From: PMG-095 sp049324695
GTDB taxonomy: Bacteria > Myxococcota_A > Polyangia > Polyangiales > Polyangiaceae
Length of the DNA stretch: 64,000 bases
Assembly: GCA_049324695.1 (NCBI GenBank)
Contig: JBMOMJ010000048.1
Location: 124,001-188,000, forward strand
Direction: 5' to 3'
In this document: positions 1 through 8,320 of the stretch, in pieces
Layout: every line of letters begins with the position of its first letter
Numbering within the stretch: position 1 is the first letter of the stretch
Position numbers and translations under genes: made by a program
The notes under the pieces: generated by a model
Databases searched by the model: none
Told to the model about the DNA's origin: nothing
The model's input: only the letters and a program-made list of their open reading frames with translations

Positions 1-621
1 ATCCGGGCAGGCTGGCTCCACCGCACCGGTCGTCGAAATGCAATCGAACATGCTGCCCGAACGATCGACCATCACGTAAACAGTCGGCGCCACCGGATCA
101 GAACCGTCGCTGCACGAGCCGCCTTCGTTGCCGCCACCGCCGCTGCTCGCCCCTCCCTCTCCCGCGGCGCCAGCTGCGCTGCTTCCCCCGCTGCCTGCGC
201 TCCTACCCCCAAAGCTCGCGGCTCCTCCCGACGCGCTCGAACCTCCGCTGGCACTCATTCCCGCTGCACCGATGTGCCCCGACGCGCCCGCGTCGCCCAT
301 CACGCCGGCTGCGCCCGCGTCAGTAAAGCTGCCGCCAGAGTTTGCGCCGCCGTTCGCAGCGCTGCCGCCGCTCGCACCACCGTTATTCGCACCACCGTGA
401 TTCGCCGAACCACCGTTGGCAGTGCTGCCACCCGCCGACGTACCCGCATTCCCGCCTGCGTTCGACGCGCCGCCGAGCACTGCTTTCCCGCCGCTGCCCG
501 CGTTTGCTTTGCCGCCCGTCGCGCTCGTATCGTCGGCATCGCCGGAGCACGCATTCAAAGGCGCCACACTCGCGCACGCGATCAGCAGCCCAACCACTAA
601 ACCAGAACGATTCGTTTTCAT
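1..621 (-). CDS. Lipoprotein with Gly/Ser-rich spacer and VWA domain (partial, 3' end outside window)
   Basis: Minus-strand reading from ATG at 619-621 runs open to the window edge (about 207 residues seen). It begins MKTNRSGLVVGLLIACASVA, a signal peptide, with a lipobox-like Leu-Asn-Ala-Cys a few residues later, so a lipid-anchored secreted protein is likely. Then comes a long low-complexity Gly/Ser/Ala/Asn spacer of roughly 130 residues, followed by the start of a folded domain reading PTVYVMVDRSGSMFDC; DRSGS is the MIDAS metal-binding motif of a von Willebrand factor A domain. The long spacer would hold the VWA domain away from the membrane. This architecture is common in Myxococcota secretomes; the ligand is unknown. 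The C-terminus is missing, so domain completeness cannot be judged. Confidence 0.85.
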   Translation of the reverse strand, partial: MKTNRSGLVVGLLIACASVAPLNACSGDADDTSATGGKANAGSGGKAVLGGASNAGGNAGTSAGGSTANGGSANHGGANNGGASGGSAANGGANSGGSFTDAGAAGVMGDAGASGHIGAAGMSASGGSSASGGAASFGGRSAGSGGSSAAGAAGEGGASSGGGGNEGGSCSDGSDPVAPTVYVMVDRSGSMFDCISTTGAVEPACPD

Positions 622-1257
622 CGACCCACCGCCAGGTAACAACCTACATCAGCTAGCGCGCCCGCGACCGCTTGCGAAGCCCCTTCCTTCCGCGCCCAGT
701 ATCAAAAACGGCTCACCCAACCCAAAACTCATCGCCTCCCATGCCAACAACTCGCGCATCAACGTAAACGCGCCGGCCACTAGACCAGCGCGAACCTCGA
801 AATTACCTGAAGGATGGCTTGGGAATGGTCGCATTCGCTGAAAAGTGCGCGCATCCAAACGCCGGGCATCGTTTGGCCTGCAGTGCGCGATCCTGACGGG
901 TCCAGGGCCGCGCCCGGCGCACGCCGTCGTTAACGGACACGCGCGGCTGAGCGAGGCGCGTGATCACACACGTTGCGAGCAACACGGGCTGCACGACGCA
1001 AATGCAAAAGGCTCTGCGCCGCACGCTTTCACGCGCTGCACGCCCGATCGCACGAACGAGACGGCTCGCAGAATTGAAAGAACGGAAGAGAAGCGATGGA
1101 CAGAAACGAACTTTTCTGTTTGAAGGATTAGCTCGTCCTCGACCCAAATGGCGAAGCCGACCCTCCCTCCGATAGCCTGTGCCGACGCAAACAGGTTCGA
1201 AAGCCACGTTGGCTGAGCTCGCCTCGGAGGCGAATGCGTGATGCGTAGCGAAACCGC
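622..1257. other. Intergenic region, no gene recognised
   Basis: This 636-base stretch separates the divergent VWA lipoprotein and SNF2 genes and must hold both promoters. Several short open frames cross it on both strands, but none begins with a recognisable domain and they contradict each other. I see no clear -35/-10 pair or strong hairpin. Confidence 0.5.
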
Positions 1258-3630
1258 ATGAACGAAGCGCTCGAGATCGAATCCGAACCCACGCCCACGC
1301 CGGAGCCGGCCGGCGACGCCACAATCGGGCGCTTTGCACCGCGCCTCGCGCTCGCCAGCGAGCGCATGTGGATCACTGACGAAGCCGGCGAAGAGCGCGA
1401 AGCCGACGTGCCGGTGCTCTTGCTCACCTTTGACTACGGTGGCACCGAGCTTCGTGCGAGTGATCGCCGAGAGCGCTTTTTCGTGGCTCGCAACGGTGGT
1501 CTCGCGCTGGTGGCGCGCGATCGCGCAGGCGAAGCGCGTGCCCAATGCCTGCTCGAGTCGTTCGGCGCCGTCGAGCTCTCGTGCGCCGAAAACTACTGCC
1601 CGCCGCTCGACTCGCAGGCTGACTACCTGGTGCATCCGGACGGCAACGTGCACGCTTTCTGCTCCTTCACCGCGTACGCCGTGCCGCAGCTGCGCGCGCT
1701 AGGTTGGCAAGTCGAGATCGCGGCGGACTATCCGTACCGAGTCGTTTCGGACCAAGCGGCGTGGTACGCCGGCCTCGAGCCGGGCGACGCACAAGAAGAA
1801 GAGGGTGAAGGCGATTGGTTCAGCCTGGAGCTCGGCGTCGAAATCGATGGGCGTCACGTGAACCTGCTGCCCGCCCTGGTGGAGCTGCTCGATGATTGCT
1901 CCGACGCCGAGGGGCTCGAGTCGCTCCTGCGCATGCCAACGCGCTTCCGCGTGCTGCCGATCGGCGATGGGCAGTACCTGCCGGTGCCGCCCGAGCGGTT
2001 GCGTTCACTCTTGAGGGTGGTGCTCGAGCTCTACCGCGGCGAACGCCTGGAATCCGGCGCATTCTGCGTACCCGGCAGCCGCGCCGCGGTGGTCGCAGAT
2101 CTCGACGCAGCCTTCGCTTCGACCGGTTCGGAGCTCGCCTGGCGTGGTGATCTCGACGCGTACGCGCGCGGGCGCTCCTTGGCGGCGCCGCCACCCGTCA
2201 CGCCTCAACCAACGCGCGGCTTGAAAGCCGCACTCAGGCCCTACCAAGCCGAGGGCGTCGCTTGGCTCCAGCACCTGCGCGAGCACGGCGCGGGCGGCAT
2301 CCTCGCCGACGACATGGGGCTCGGCAAAACACTGCAAACGATCGCGCACCTGGTCGTCGAAAAAGAGGCCGGACGCATGCAGCGACCGAGCCTCATCGTC
2401 GTACCGAAGAGCCTGCTCGGCAACTGGAAGCGCGAGCTCGCCCGCTTCGCGCCGGATCTGCGCGTGTGCTCACTGGCAGGCAGCCGCCGCAGTGAGCGCC
2501 TCAAAGACGTCGATCGCTCCGACGTCGTGATCACCACCTACCCACTTTTGATTCGCGACGCTGCGCACTTCACCGAGCGCGAATTTCACTACCTGATTCT
2601 CGACGAAGCGCAGGCCATCAAGAACCCGAAGAGCCAGTCGTGCGCGGCGGTCAAATCGCTGAAAGCCGAGCATCATCTGTGCCTGACCGGCACGCCCGTC
2701 GAGAATCACCTCGGCGAGCTGTGGTCGCTGTTCGACTTCTTGATGCCGGGCTTTCTCGGCGACAGCGAGCGCTTCCGCGCCAAGTATCGCAACCCCATCG
2801 AGCGCAGCGGCAACCAAGCCGTGCTCGAGTCGCTTCGTCACGTCGTCGCGCCCTTCATTTTGCGTCGTATGAAGGAGCACGTCGCGCGTGAGCTGCCGCC
2901 CAAGACGCAAATCGTGCGACCCGTCGAGCTCGAAGGTGATCAACGTGAGCTCTACGAGAGCATTCGCGTTGCGGCGCACGGTGAGGTGCGCAACCTGATC
3001 CGAAAGAAGGGCATCGCAGGCTCCACCATTCTCATTTTGGACGCGCTGATGAAGCTGCGTCAGGTCTGCTGCGATCCGCGCCTCGTCAGCAGCAGCGCGG
3101 CTGGGGATGTACAGGGTTCGGCGAAGTATCAGCTCTTCTTCGAGCTGCTGGAGCTTCAGCTCAGCCAAGGCCGCCGTGTGCTCGTGTTTTCGCAATTCAC
3201 GCGCATGCTGGCCTTGCTCGCCGCGGGCTTGCGGCAACGCGACATCTCCTTCGCCGAAATCACCGGCGGCACCCAAAACCGCGAACGCCAAGTCGACCGC
3301 TTCCAACAAGGCGAAGTCGACGTCTTTCTCATCAGCTTGAAGGCGGGCGGCACCGGCCTCAACCTCACCCGCGCCGACACCGTGGTTCACTACGACCCGT
3401 GGTGGAACGCCGCTGCACAATCCCAAGCCACCGATCGCGCCTATCGCATTGGGCAAACGCAACCCGTTTTCGTCTACGACCTAATCGTCTCCGGTAGCGT
3501 CGAAGAGCGCATGTTACGCCTTCAGCAAAAGAAGTCGGAGCTCTCACGAACCCTGCTGGGTGGTCCTGGTACAGCCGCCAGCCTCAGCGAAGACGACGTC
3601 GAAGACCTGTTCGCACCGTTGGCGGATTAG
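1258..3630 (+). CDS. SNF2/SWI2-family DEAD/DEAH-box ATPase
   Basis: 790 residues. The N-terminal ~310 residues carry no motif I recognise. The two RecA-like lobes follow: LRPYQAEGVAWLQHL near 326, Walker A DDMGLGKT at about 351-358, Walker B DEAQ near 450, and TGTPVENHLGELWSLFDF as motif III. The second lobe includes LVFSQFT, SLKAGGTGLNLT and DRAYRIGQ (motif VI, about 727-734). All ATPase motifs are intact, so it should be an active ATP-dependent DNA translocase that remodels protein-DNA complexes, as known for bacterial HepA/SNF2 relatives; the target is unknown. An in-frame TAG at 1246-1248 forces the start to 1258 or later. A GGAGG at 1226-1230 is too far upstream to act as its ribosome site, so initiation may be weak. 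Confidence 0.93.
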   Translation: MNEALEIESEPTPTPEPAGDATIGRFAPRLALASERMWITDEAGEEREADVPVLLLTFDYGGTELRASDRRERFFVARNGGLALVARDRAGEARAQCLLESFGAVELSCAENYCPPLDSQADYLVHPDGNVHAFCSFTAYAVPQLRALGWQVEIAADYPYRVVSDQAAWYAGLEPGDAQEEEGEGDWFSLELGVEIDGRHVNLLPALVELLDDCSDAEGLESLLRMPTRFRVLPIGDGQYLPVPPERLRSLLRVVLELYRGERLESGAFCVPGSRAAVVADLDAAFASTGSELAWRGDLDAYARGRSLAAPPPVTPQPTRGLKAALRPYQAEGVAWLQHLREHGAGGILADDMGLGKTLQTIAHLVVEKEAGRMQRPSLIVVPKSLLGNWKRELARFAPDLRVCSLAGSRRSERLKDVDRSDVVITTYPLLIRDAAHFTEREFHYLILDEAQAIKNPKSQSCAAVKSLKAEHHLCLTGTPVENHLGELWSLFDFLMPGFLGDSERFRAKYRNPIERSGNQAVLESLRHVVAPFILRRMKEHVARELPPKTQIVRPVELEGDQRELYESIRVAAHGEVRNLIRKKGIAGSTILILDALMKLRQVCCDPRLVSSSAAGDVQGSAKYQLFFELLELQLSQGRRVLVFSQFTRMLALLAAGLRQRDISFAEITGGTQNRERQVDRFQQGEVDVFLISLKAGGTGLNLTRADTVVHYDPWWNAAAQSQATDRAYRIGQTQPVFVYDLIVSGSVEERMLRLQQKKSELSRTLLGGPGTAASLSEDDVEDLFAPLAD

Positions 3631-3769
3631 GGAGTTTTCGGGGAGAAACGCGGTGTGCATTCACCGCCCGCGAGGAAAAGCGTCGTACTTTTGGCGGTTG
3701 GGGCACGCGACGCGTCAACCCGAGTGCTTGCGGGCATGATGAAGCAGCATTAGAAATCCGCGCATCGCG

Positions 3770-5242
3770 ATGAATACCGAGTTGCCCGGCGTTAGCGCCA
3801 TGAGTTTGTACGTGCCCAGGTTTCGCGTCCCGCTCGACGCTTGGTGCCAATGGACCGGCAACAATTGGGACAAAGTGCGAGCCGTGGTTGGCCACAGCTT
3901 TCGCGTGTGCGGCCAGCACGAAAACGTCTACACGATGGCCGCGAACGCCGCGCTGCGGCTGATTCTACAGAACGATGTGGATCCGCGGCGAGTCGGCTTC
4001 TTCGGGCTCGGCACGGAATCCAGCACGGACAACGCGGCTGGTGCCGTCATCGTGCGTGGCATGCTCGATCGCGCGCTGGAAGCGTTGGGCTTGCCGCGCC
4101 TGTCGCGCAACCTCGAGGTGCCGGAGTTCAAACACGCCTGCCTCGGCGGCATCTACGGCTTGAAGAATGCGCTGCGCTACGTCGCGTTCGACGGCCGCGA
4201 CCGGCTCGCAATCGTAGTCAGCGCAGACGTGGCCGAGTACGAGCGCGGGAGCACTGGTGAGCAGACGCAGGGTGCCGGCGCAGTGGCCATGCTGGTAGAG
4301 AGCAAGCCCCGGCTGTTCGCTGTGGATCTGTTCCACGCGGGCAGCGCTTCGGACTACCGCGGTCCTGATTTTCGCAAGCCCTTCGCGCGGCATTTCACGG
4401 AAGGCTACGCTTCCAAGACCAAGCGTCTCAGCGACTTTCCAGTGTTCAGCGGCGACTACTCCACGTACTCGTACATCGACGAAACGGTGCACGCAGTCGA
4501 AGACATGTTGGGCCGGCTGGATGTCTCCGCCGGCAGCTACTACCGCAGCGTACAAAGCCTGTTCTTCCATCGCCCGTATCACCTCATGCCGGTGCGAGCG
4601 ATGTCGTTCCTCTACGTGCGCGGCCTCGCTCGCGGCGATCATCATCACGATGAGCTGCGCGAGCTCTGCGCCGAAGCTCAGGTCAGCGTCGACGACGTCA
4701 TGCGCGAAGCCAACTCCGCGCCGGACCTGTACGCCCACGTGCTGAGCGGCAACATTCAGGTCGATCCGTACGCGGTAACGAGCGCGGTGGCGGCGGTGCT
4801 GCGCAAGCGCCAGGGCTTCCGCGAGCTCTTGGCTCAAAAGATGAGCCTGGGCGGCGACGTCACGCGCTCCCTCGGCAATCTCTACAGCGCCGCCCTGCCC
4901 GCATGGGTCGCAGCCGGTCTCGAGGAAGCCGCCGAAAAGTCCTTGCCACTCGCCGGGCGCAACATGGTGGCCGTGGGTTACGGCAGCGGAGACGCGGCGG
5001 AGGCCATTCCGATCTCGGCAGTCGAAGGCTACGAAGCCGCTGCTCTACGCATCGGTATGCGTAAAGCGCTGGACACAGCCATCGATCTCACACAGGCGCA
5101 GTACGAAAGCCTGCACGATCATCGGCAGCTGCGCGATGTGGAGTACCAACCGAGCGCCGAGTTCGTGATCAGCCGCGTCGGCACGTCTTACGAAACGAGC
5201 TTTCAGGATCTCGGCGTCGAGTACTACGACTACGTGCGCTGA
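3770..5242 (+). CDS. Hydroxymethylglutaryl-CoA synthase
   Basis: 490 residues of the thiolase fold. The HMG-CoA synthase family condenses acetyl-CoA with acetoacetyl-CoA, the entry to the mevalonate isoprenoid pathway. The catalytic residues are in family context: Glu83 in GTESSTDNA, nucleophilic Cys124 in FKHACLGG, and His267 in FFHRPYH. The lysine that often follows the active-site His motif (FHxPxxK) is His271 here. The N-terminus LPGVSAMSLYVPRFRV matches the usual family opening, so the upstream ATG at 3770 is better than the internal ATG at 3800, although no strong ribosome site is visible. It stands alone on its strand; other mevalonate genes are not in the window. A PksG-type beta-branching enzyme is the alternative, but no polyketide genes are nearby. 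Confidence 0.85.
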   Translation: MNTELPGVSAMSLYVPRFRVPLDAWCQWTGNNWDKVRAVVGHSFRVCGQHENVYTMAANAALRLILQNDVDPRRVGFFGLGTESSTDNAAGAVIVRGMLDRALEALGLPRLSRNLEVPEFKHACLGGIYGLKNALRYVAFDGRDRLAIVVSADVAEYERGSTGEQTQGAGAVAMLVESKPRLFAVDLFHAGSASDYRGPDFRKPFARHFTEGYASKTKRLSDFPVFSGDYSTYSYIDETVHAVEDMLGRLDVSAGSYYRSVQSLFFHRPYHLMPVRAMSFLYVRGLARGDHHHDELRELCAEAQVSVDDVMREANSAPDLYAHVLSGNIQVDPYAVTSAVAAVLRKRQGFRELLAQKMSLGGDVTRSLGNLYSAALPAWVAAGLEEAAEKSLPLAGRNMVAVGYGSGDAAEAIPISAVEGYEAAALRIGMRKALDTAIDLTQAQYESLHDHRQLRDVEYQPSAEFVISRVGTSYETSFQDLGVEYYDYVR

Positions 5243-5258
5243 CGCCGCGCGGCCGTGC

Positions 5259-6086
5259 TCAGTGGTAGAGCGCGGTGAACAGAATCGAGATCGAGAAGCT
5301 ACTGGTGGTCAGATCGGGATCGCTGCGTTGCGTGAGCGCGCCTGAGAACTTCAAGAGCGGTCCCACCGACCAATCCGGGCCAACCCAGAAGTCGTTTCCG
5401 AGCCAAAAAGCGCCGCCGATGCCGTTGGTATCGCGGCGTTCGTCCCGGCTCGTCGACCCCAAGCTCAGGCGCGCAAGGCCCACGCTGCCGCCGAAATGCC
5501 AACCGCGATTCACGCGCGGGAAGCCGTCGATGAACGGGCCCACGATGACGAGCTGCATGCTGCGATCGAAGCCGTGCACGTCGCCGCGATCGAAATCGAC
5601 CGCCGCAGTTCCCTCGCCCAGCAGAGCGCCACCAATGGCTAGACCCGGCGCCGGCGAGCCGCCAACGAGCAGGTTCAAGTGAAAGGACGCCCCGGCTCCA
5701 TGCAAGCTTTCGCCGCTCGGATGCTTGTCATCGAGCGCTGCACGCAAAGAACCGATGCCGACGCTGGCGCGCAAATAAAAGCCGTCGTGCATGTGATAGC
5801 TGCGCGGCGTGGACGGGGCCGGTTCAGGCGTGTAGAGATTGATCTTGCTTCCGGGCGGCGGCATCGAAGGTTTCTCACCTTCCTGAGCGATGGCGGCGGG
5901 CGGAGCCGAGGGCGCAGCCGCGGCGGGCGGAGCAGCCGGGCCTGAAACTGCCGGCGACTCCGGAGGCGGTGCCGCAGGCGTCTCTGACGGCGGAGGTGGT
6001 ACGGCGGGAGGCTCGGCGCGAACCAAACCCGGAACCAGCGTGAAGAGGACACCAAGAAAGCCAGCCGGCAGTCGATGGAATTTCAT
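5259..6086 (-). CDS. Secreted, probably outer-membrane beta-barrel-type protein
   Basis: I chose the ATG at 6084-6086, giving MKFHRLPAGFLGVLFTLV, a clean signal peptide ending near VRA; an in-frame ATG at 6098 would add only MGAV. A 70-residue Pro/Ala/Glu-rich spacer follows, then about 180 residues of alternating polar/hydrophobic and Gly-rich segments (GFYLRASVGIGSL, WHFGGSVGLARLSL) that look like beta-hairpins of an outer-membrane barrel. The protein ends SFSISILFTALYH, a strand with aromatic residues near the terminus, as in many barrel proteins. There are no enzyme motifs. Its 3' end faces the HMG-CoA synthase gene with only 16 bases between stop codons. Function unknown. Confidence 0.75.
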   Translation of the reverse strand: MKFHRLPAGFLGVLFTLVPGLVRAEPPAVPPPPSETPAAPPPESPAVSGPAAPPAAAAPSAPPAAIAQEGEKPSMPPPGSKINLYTPEPAPSTPRSYHMHDGFYLRASVGIGSLRAALDDKHPSGESLHGAGASFHLNLLVGGSPAPGLAIGGALLGEGTAAVDFDRGDVHGFDRSMQLVIVGPFIDGFPRVNRGWHFGGSVGLARLSLGSTSRDERRDTNGIGGAFWLGNDFWVGPDWSVGPLLKFSGALTQRSDPDLTTSSFSISILFTALYH

Positions 6087-6263
6087 GACGGCACCCAAGA
6101 GTTAGCACTTTTTCATTCGGCCACGTGGGCGGCGCCTCACACCCGAGCACCCCGCCCGCAGCCAAGGGAACGTTCGCAGCTCCGACGCGCGAAGAGCCAG
6201 CCTTATTCAAAGCCGACCGAACCGCGGCGATTTTGCGCAGCGGAGCTTCGGAGTCGCGCAGCT

Positions 6264-8039
6264 TTAGCGTACCAGGCGAATGTCGGGCGGAGCTTCCACG
6301 GCGGCAGAAGGCGCTGGACGCGCTGGACGCGCGCGCGGTGCGGCTGGCGGCGCGGACACCGGAACACGAGCCGCTGGGGCTTCGGTCGCAGCCGTTGAAG
6401 GCACCGGCGGCGGCGCCTCGCGCACCAAGTCCACGTGCAGGAAGGTCGCTTCCGGCCCCGGCGCTCGCTCGAAGACGTGAGGACGGTAGCCGGGGAGACT
6501 CAGCACGAAGGTGCGCGGCATTTCGCCAGCGCCGGCCACGCTGGGCAAGGACACACGCAGCGGAGTCACGCCGAGCTCGCGCTCGCCTTCGGTGACGCGT
6601 GCGCCCGGCGGATTGCTTTCGATGTTCAACGTGATGGTTGCCGAAGGCATGCTCGATGCCGACGGCGCCGGGGCCGGCTTCTGTTCCGTCACATCTTGCG
6701 CTTGAAACCTCCACAGAACCGCGAGCGCAACCGCGACGGCAGCCAGCGCAATCGCTACGTACTTATTGCGCGCTTGCCCAGCTGCTTGGGGCGCTGGCTC
6801 ACCCGTGATCGAGCGACGCGTGGGCGGCGTTTCCAAGCTCAGCGGCGACGAGTTGGCGATCGCCGGAATGTCTTGGGAAGCAACCGGCTCGGAAACGTCG
6901 ACCTTCACGTCGGCCGCGGAAAGCTTCGTGCGAGTCAGCCCGACAGTATTTCCCGGAGCGTCCGGATCGAGAGAGGCAAGCTTGTTGGGAGCAGGCCGCG
7001 CGCCGCTCGGCGTGGGCGCTGCTCGAAGGGTGTGCGGCCCAGCATCGAGCGCCTGTTCCGTCGTGCGAAACAGCTCGTCGTACTTGAGCTCGCGAGCAGC
7101 ATAATCGTCGAGCGCACGCGCCAGCTCGTCCGCCGTTTGGTAGCGCAACGCTGGGTCCCGCTCGAGGCAGCGCTGCACGATGCGTTCGAGGCCGGCCGCC
7201 ACCTCGGGCCGCAACGTCGAGAGCGAGAGCGGCACATCCGCCGTGATCGCCGCGAAAATACCGGGGTAGCTGTCCGCGTGAAACGCTGGTCTGCCCGCAA
7301 CGAGCTCGTAAAGAATCACGCCGAGAGCCCACACGTCGCTGCGCGCGTCCACACGCCGCGCGTCGCGTACTTGCTCCGGCGACATGTAGTGCGGCGAGCC
7401 GAGTGCCATGCGAGCGCCGGTCAGCGTCCTTACTTCGACGTTTTCTGGTCGCAGCGACTTCGAAATCCCAAAGTCGACGACCTTGAGCAGCGCCTTGCCA
7501 TCCGGCTGACGCACGATGAACAAGTTCGAAGGCTTCAGATCGCGGTGAACGATGCCAATGGCGTGAGCTTCGCTGATGGCGCGCGCGGCCTGAACCACGA
7601 ACGCCACGGCAACCGGAATCGGCATTTGCCCGAGCAGCCGAGAGATCTCTCCCAGATCGCTGCCATGCAAGCGCTCCATCACGATGAAGGGTGTGCCGTT
7701 CGGCAGCTCACCCACGTCGTACACGCGCACCACGTGCTCGCCACGCAACTGAGCTGCGGCGCGAGCTTCACGCAGTAAGCGCTGCGTCGCCTCCCCCAGG
7801 TACTCCTCATCGTGCACTACCAGAAACTTGATGGCGACGGGCTGGCCCAACAGCTCATTGCGAGCGGCCAGCACCACCCCCATGCCTCCAACGCCGAGCG
7901 TCCCTTCGACTCGGTACTTGCCGGCCACCAAATCCCCGGGTTGCGGAACGTCAGCACCCGCAGGGATGACTTGAGAGGATTGCGCGGAGTGCTCGGGCAC
8001 GGGATTCCAGGATATATCCTGCCCGGACAACGGCGTCAC
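6264..8039 (-). CDS. Ser/Thr protein kinase with one TM segment and C-terminal PEGA-like domain
   Basis: 591 residues. A canonical Hanks-type kinase occupies about 42-310: Gly-rich loop LGVGGMG (48-54), ATP-binding Lys71 in VAIKFL, catalytic HRDLKPSN (His165-Arg166-Asp167), DFG at 189-191, and SPHYMSPEQ as activation-segment end. Residues 310-425 form a Pro/Ser-rich juxtamembrane linker, a transmembrane helix lies at about 427-444, and a PEGA-like beta domain spans about 468-540 (IESNPPGARV, GVTPLRVSL). A Pro/Ala tail ends the protein. An active, membrane-anchored kinase with an extracytoplasmic PEGA sensor is expected. The start is GTG at 8037-8039; a second in-frame GTG at 7998-8000 is possible. 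A 14-base palindrome (8008-8021) lies between them. Confidence 0.93.
   Translation of the reverse strand: MTPLSGQDISWNPVPEHSAQSSQVIPAGADVPQPGDLVAGKYRVEGTLGVGGMGVVLAARNELLGQPVAIKFLVVHDEEYLGEATQRLLREARAAAQLRGEHVVRVYDVGELPNGTPFIVMERLHGSDLGEISRLLGQMPIPVAVAFVVQAARAISEAHAIGIVHRDLKPSNLFIVRQPDGKALLKVVDFGISKSLRPENVEVRTLTGARMALGSPHYMSPEQVRDARRVDARSDVWALGVILYELVAGRPAFHADSYPGIFAAITADVPLSLSTLRPEVAAGLERIVQRCLERDPALRYQTADELARALDDYAARELKYDELFRTTEQALDAGPHTLRAAPTPSGARPAPNKLASLDPDAPGNTVGLTRTKLSAADVKVDVSEPVASQDIPAIANSSPLSLETPPTRRSITGEPAPQAAGQARNKYVAIALAAVAVALAVLWRFQAQDVTEQKPAPAPSASSMPSATITLNIESNPPGARVTEGERELGVTPLRVSLPSVAGAGEMPRTFVLSLPGYRPHVFERAPGPEATFLHVDLVREAPPPVPSTAATEAPAARVPVSAPPAAPRARPARPAPSAAVEAPPDIRLVR
8008..8021. 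promoter_or_regulatory. 14-base perfect palindrome CAGGATATATCCTG
   Basis: An AT-rich-centred perfect palindrome in GC-rich DNA. It lies 10 codons inside the kinase if GTG 8039 is used, or just upstream if GTG 8000 is the true start. It could be an operator or part of a -10 region. Inferred from symmetry only. Confidence 0.25.
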
Positions 8040-8182
8040 GATTTGCTGCGCTGCTTTGCGTCACACTGCAGCCAGAGCGTCGATGCATCGCTAAACCCGC
8101 GTGCTGACACGCTGGTCAAAGTGCTCGCTTGTAGGCGGGGCACGGACTCGAACGGACAGTCGCTCCGTCTGCCGAGCCGCTA

Positions 8183-8249
8183 GTGCACCCGCGTATGAGA
8201 TACGCGCAATCATCGCGGGCGATGATTGTCCCGCTTGCGCGGGGTGCAC
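8183..8249 (-). ncRNA. Candidate structured RNA: closed four-way junction of three hairpins
   Basis: A closing stem GTGCACC/GGTGCAC (8183-8189 with 8243-8249) encloses three adjacent perfect hairpins: GCGTAT/ATACGC (8191-8205), CAATCATCGC/GCGATGATTG (8207-8228) and CCGC/GCGG (8231-8242). Only about four bases at the junction are unpaired. Read on the minus strand the last hairpin has a GCAA (GNRA-type) tetraloop, which favours a minus-strand RNA. It lies between the lipase maturation factor gene and the kinase gene, both on the minus strand, so it could be a 3' UTR element, a 5' leader of the kinase mRNA, or an independent small RNA. I know no RNA family with this shape and sequence. A DNA cruciform is possible. 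Confidence 0.4.
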
Positions 8250-8320
8250 GATCCCTAGTTTGTGGCTGGCACTGCGCCCCAGGCCGCAGCGTCCGCTGCT
8301 AGTACCAGCGACGACGAATG

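Noticed and set aside
649..858. Minus-strand frame of 69 codons upstream of the VWA lipoprotein gene.
   Set aside because: No motif, no ribosome site and overlap with competing frames in random-looking intergenic DNA.
8131..8182. Possible tRNA: the minus strand reads GTTCGAGTCC close to GTGCCCCGCC.
   Set aside because: The T-loop-like sequence does not have a pairing T stem (GTCCG against CCGTG fails) and there is no D arm or acceptor partner. It is at best a degenerate remnant.
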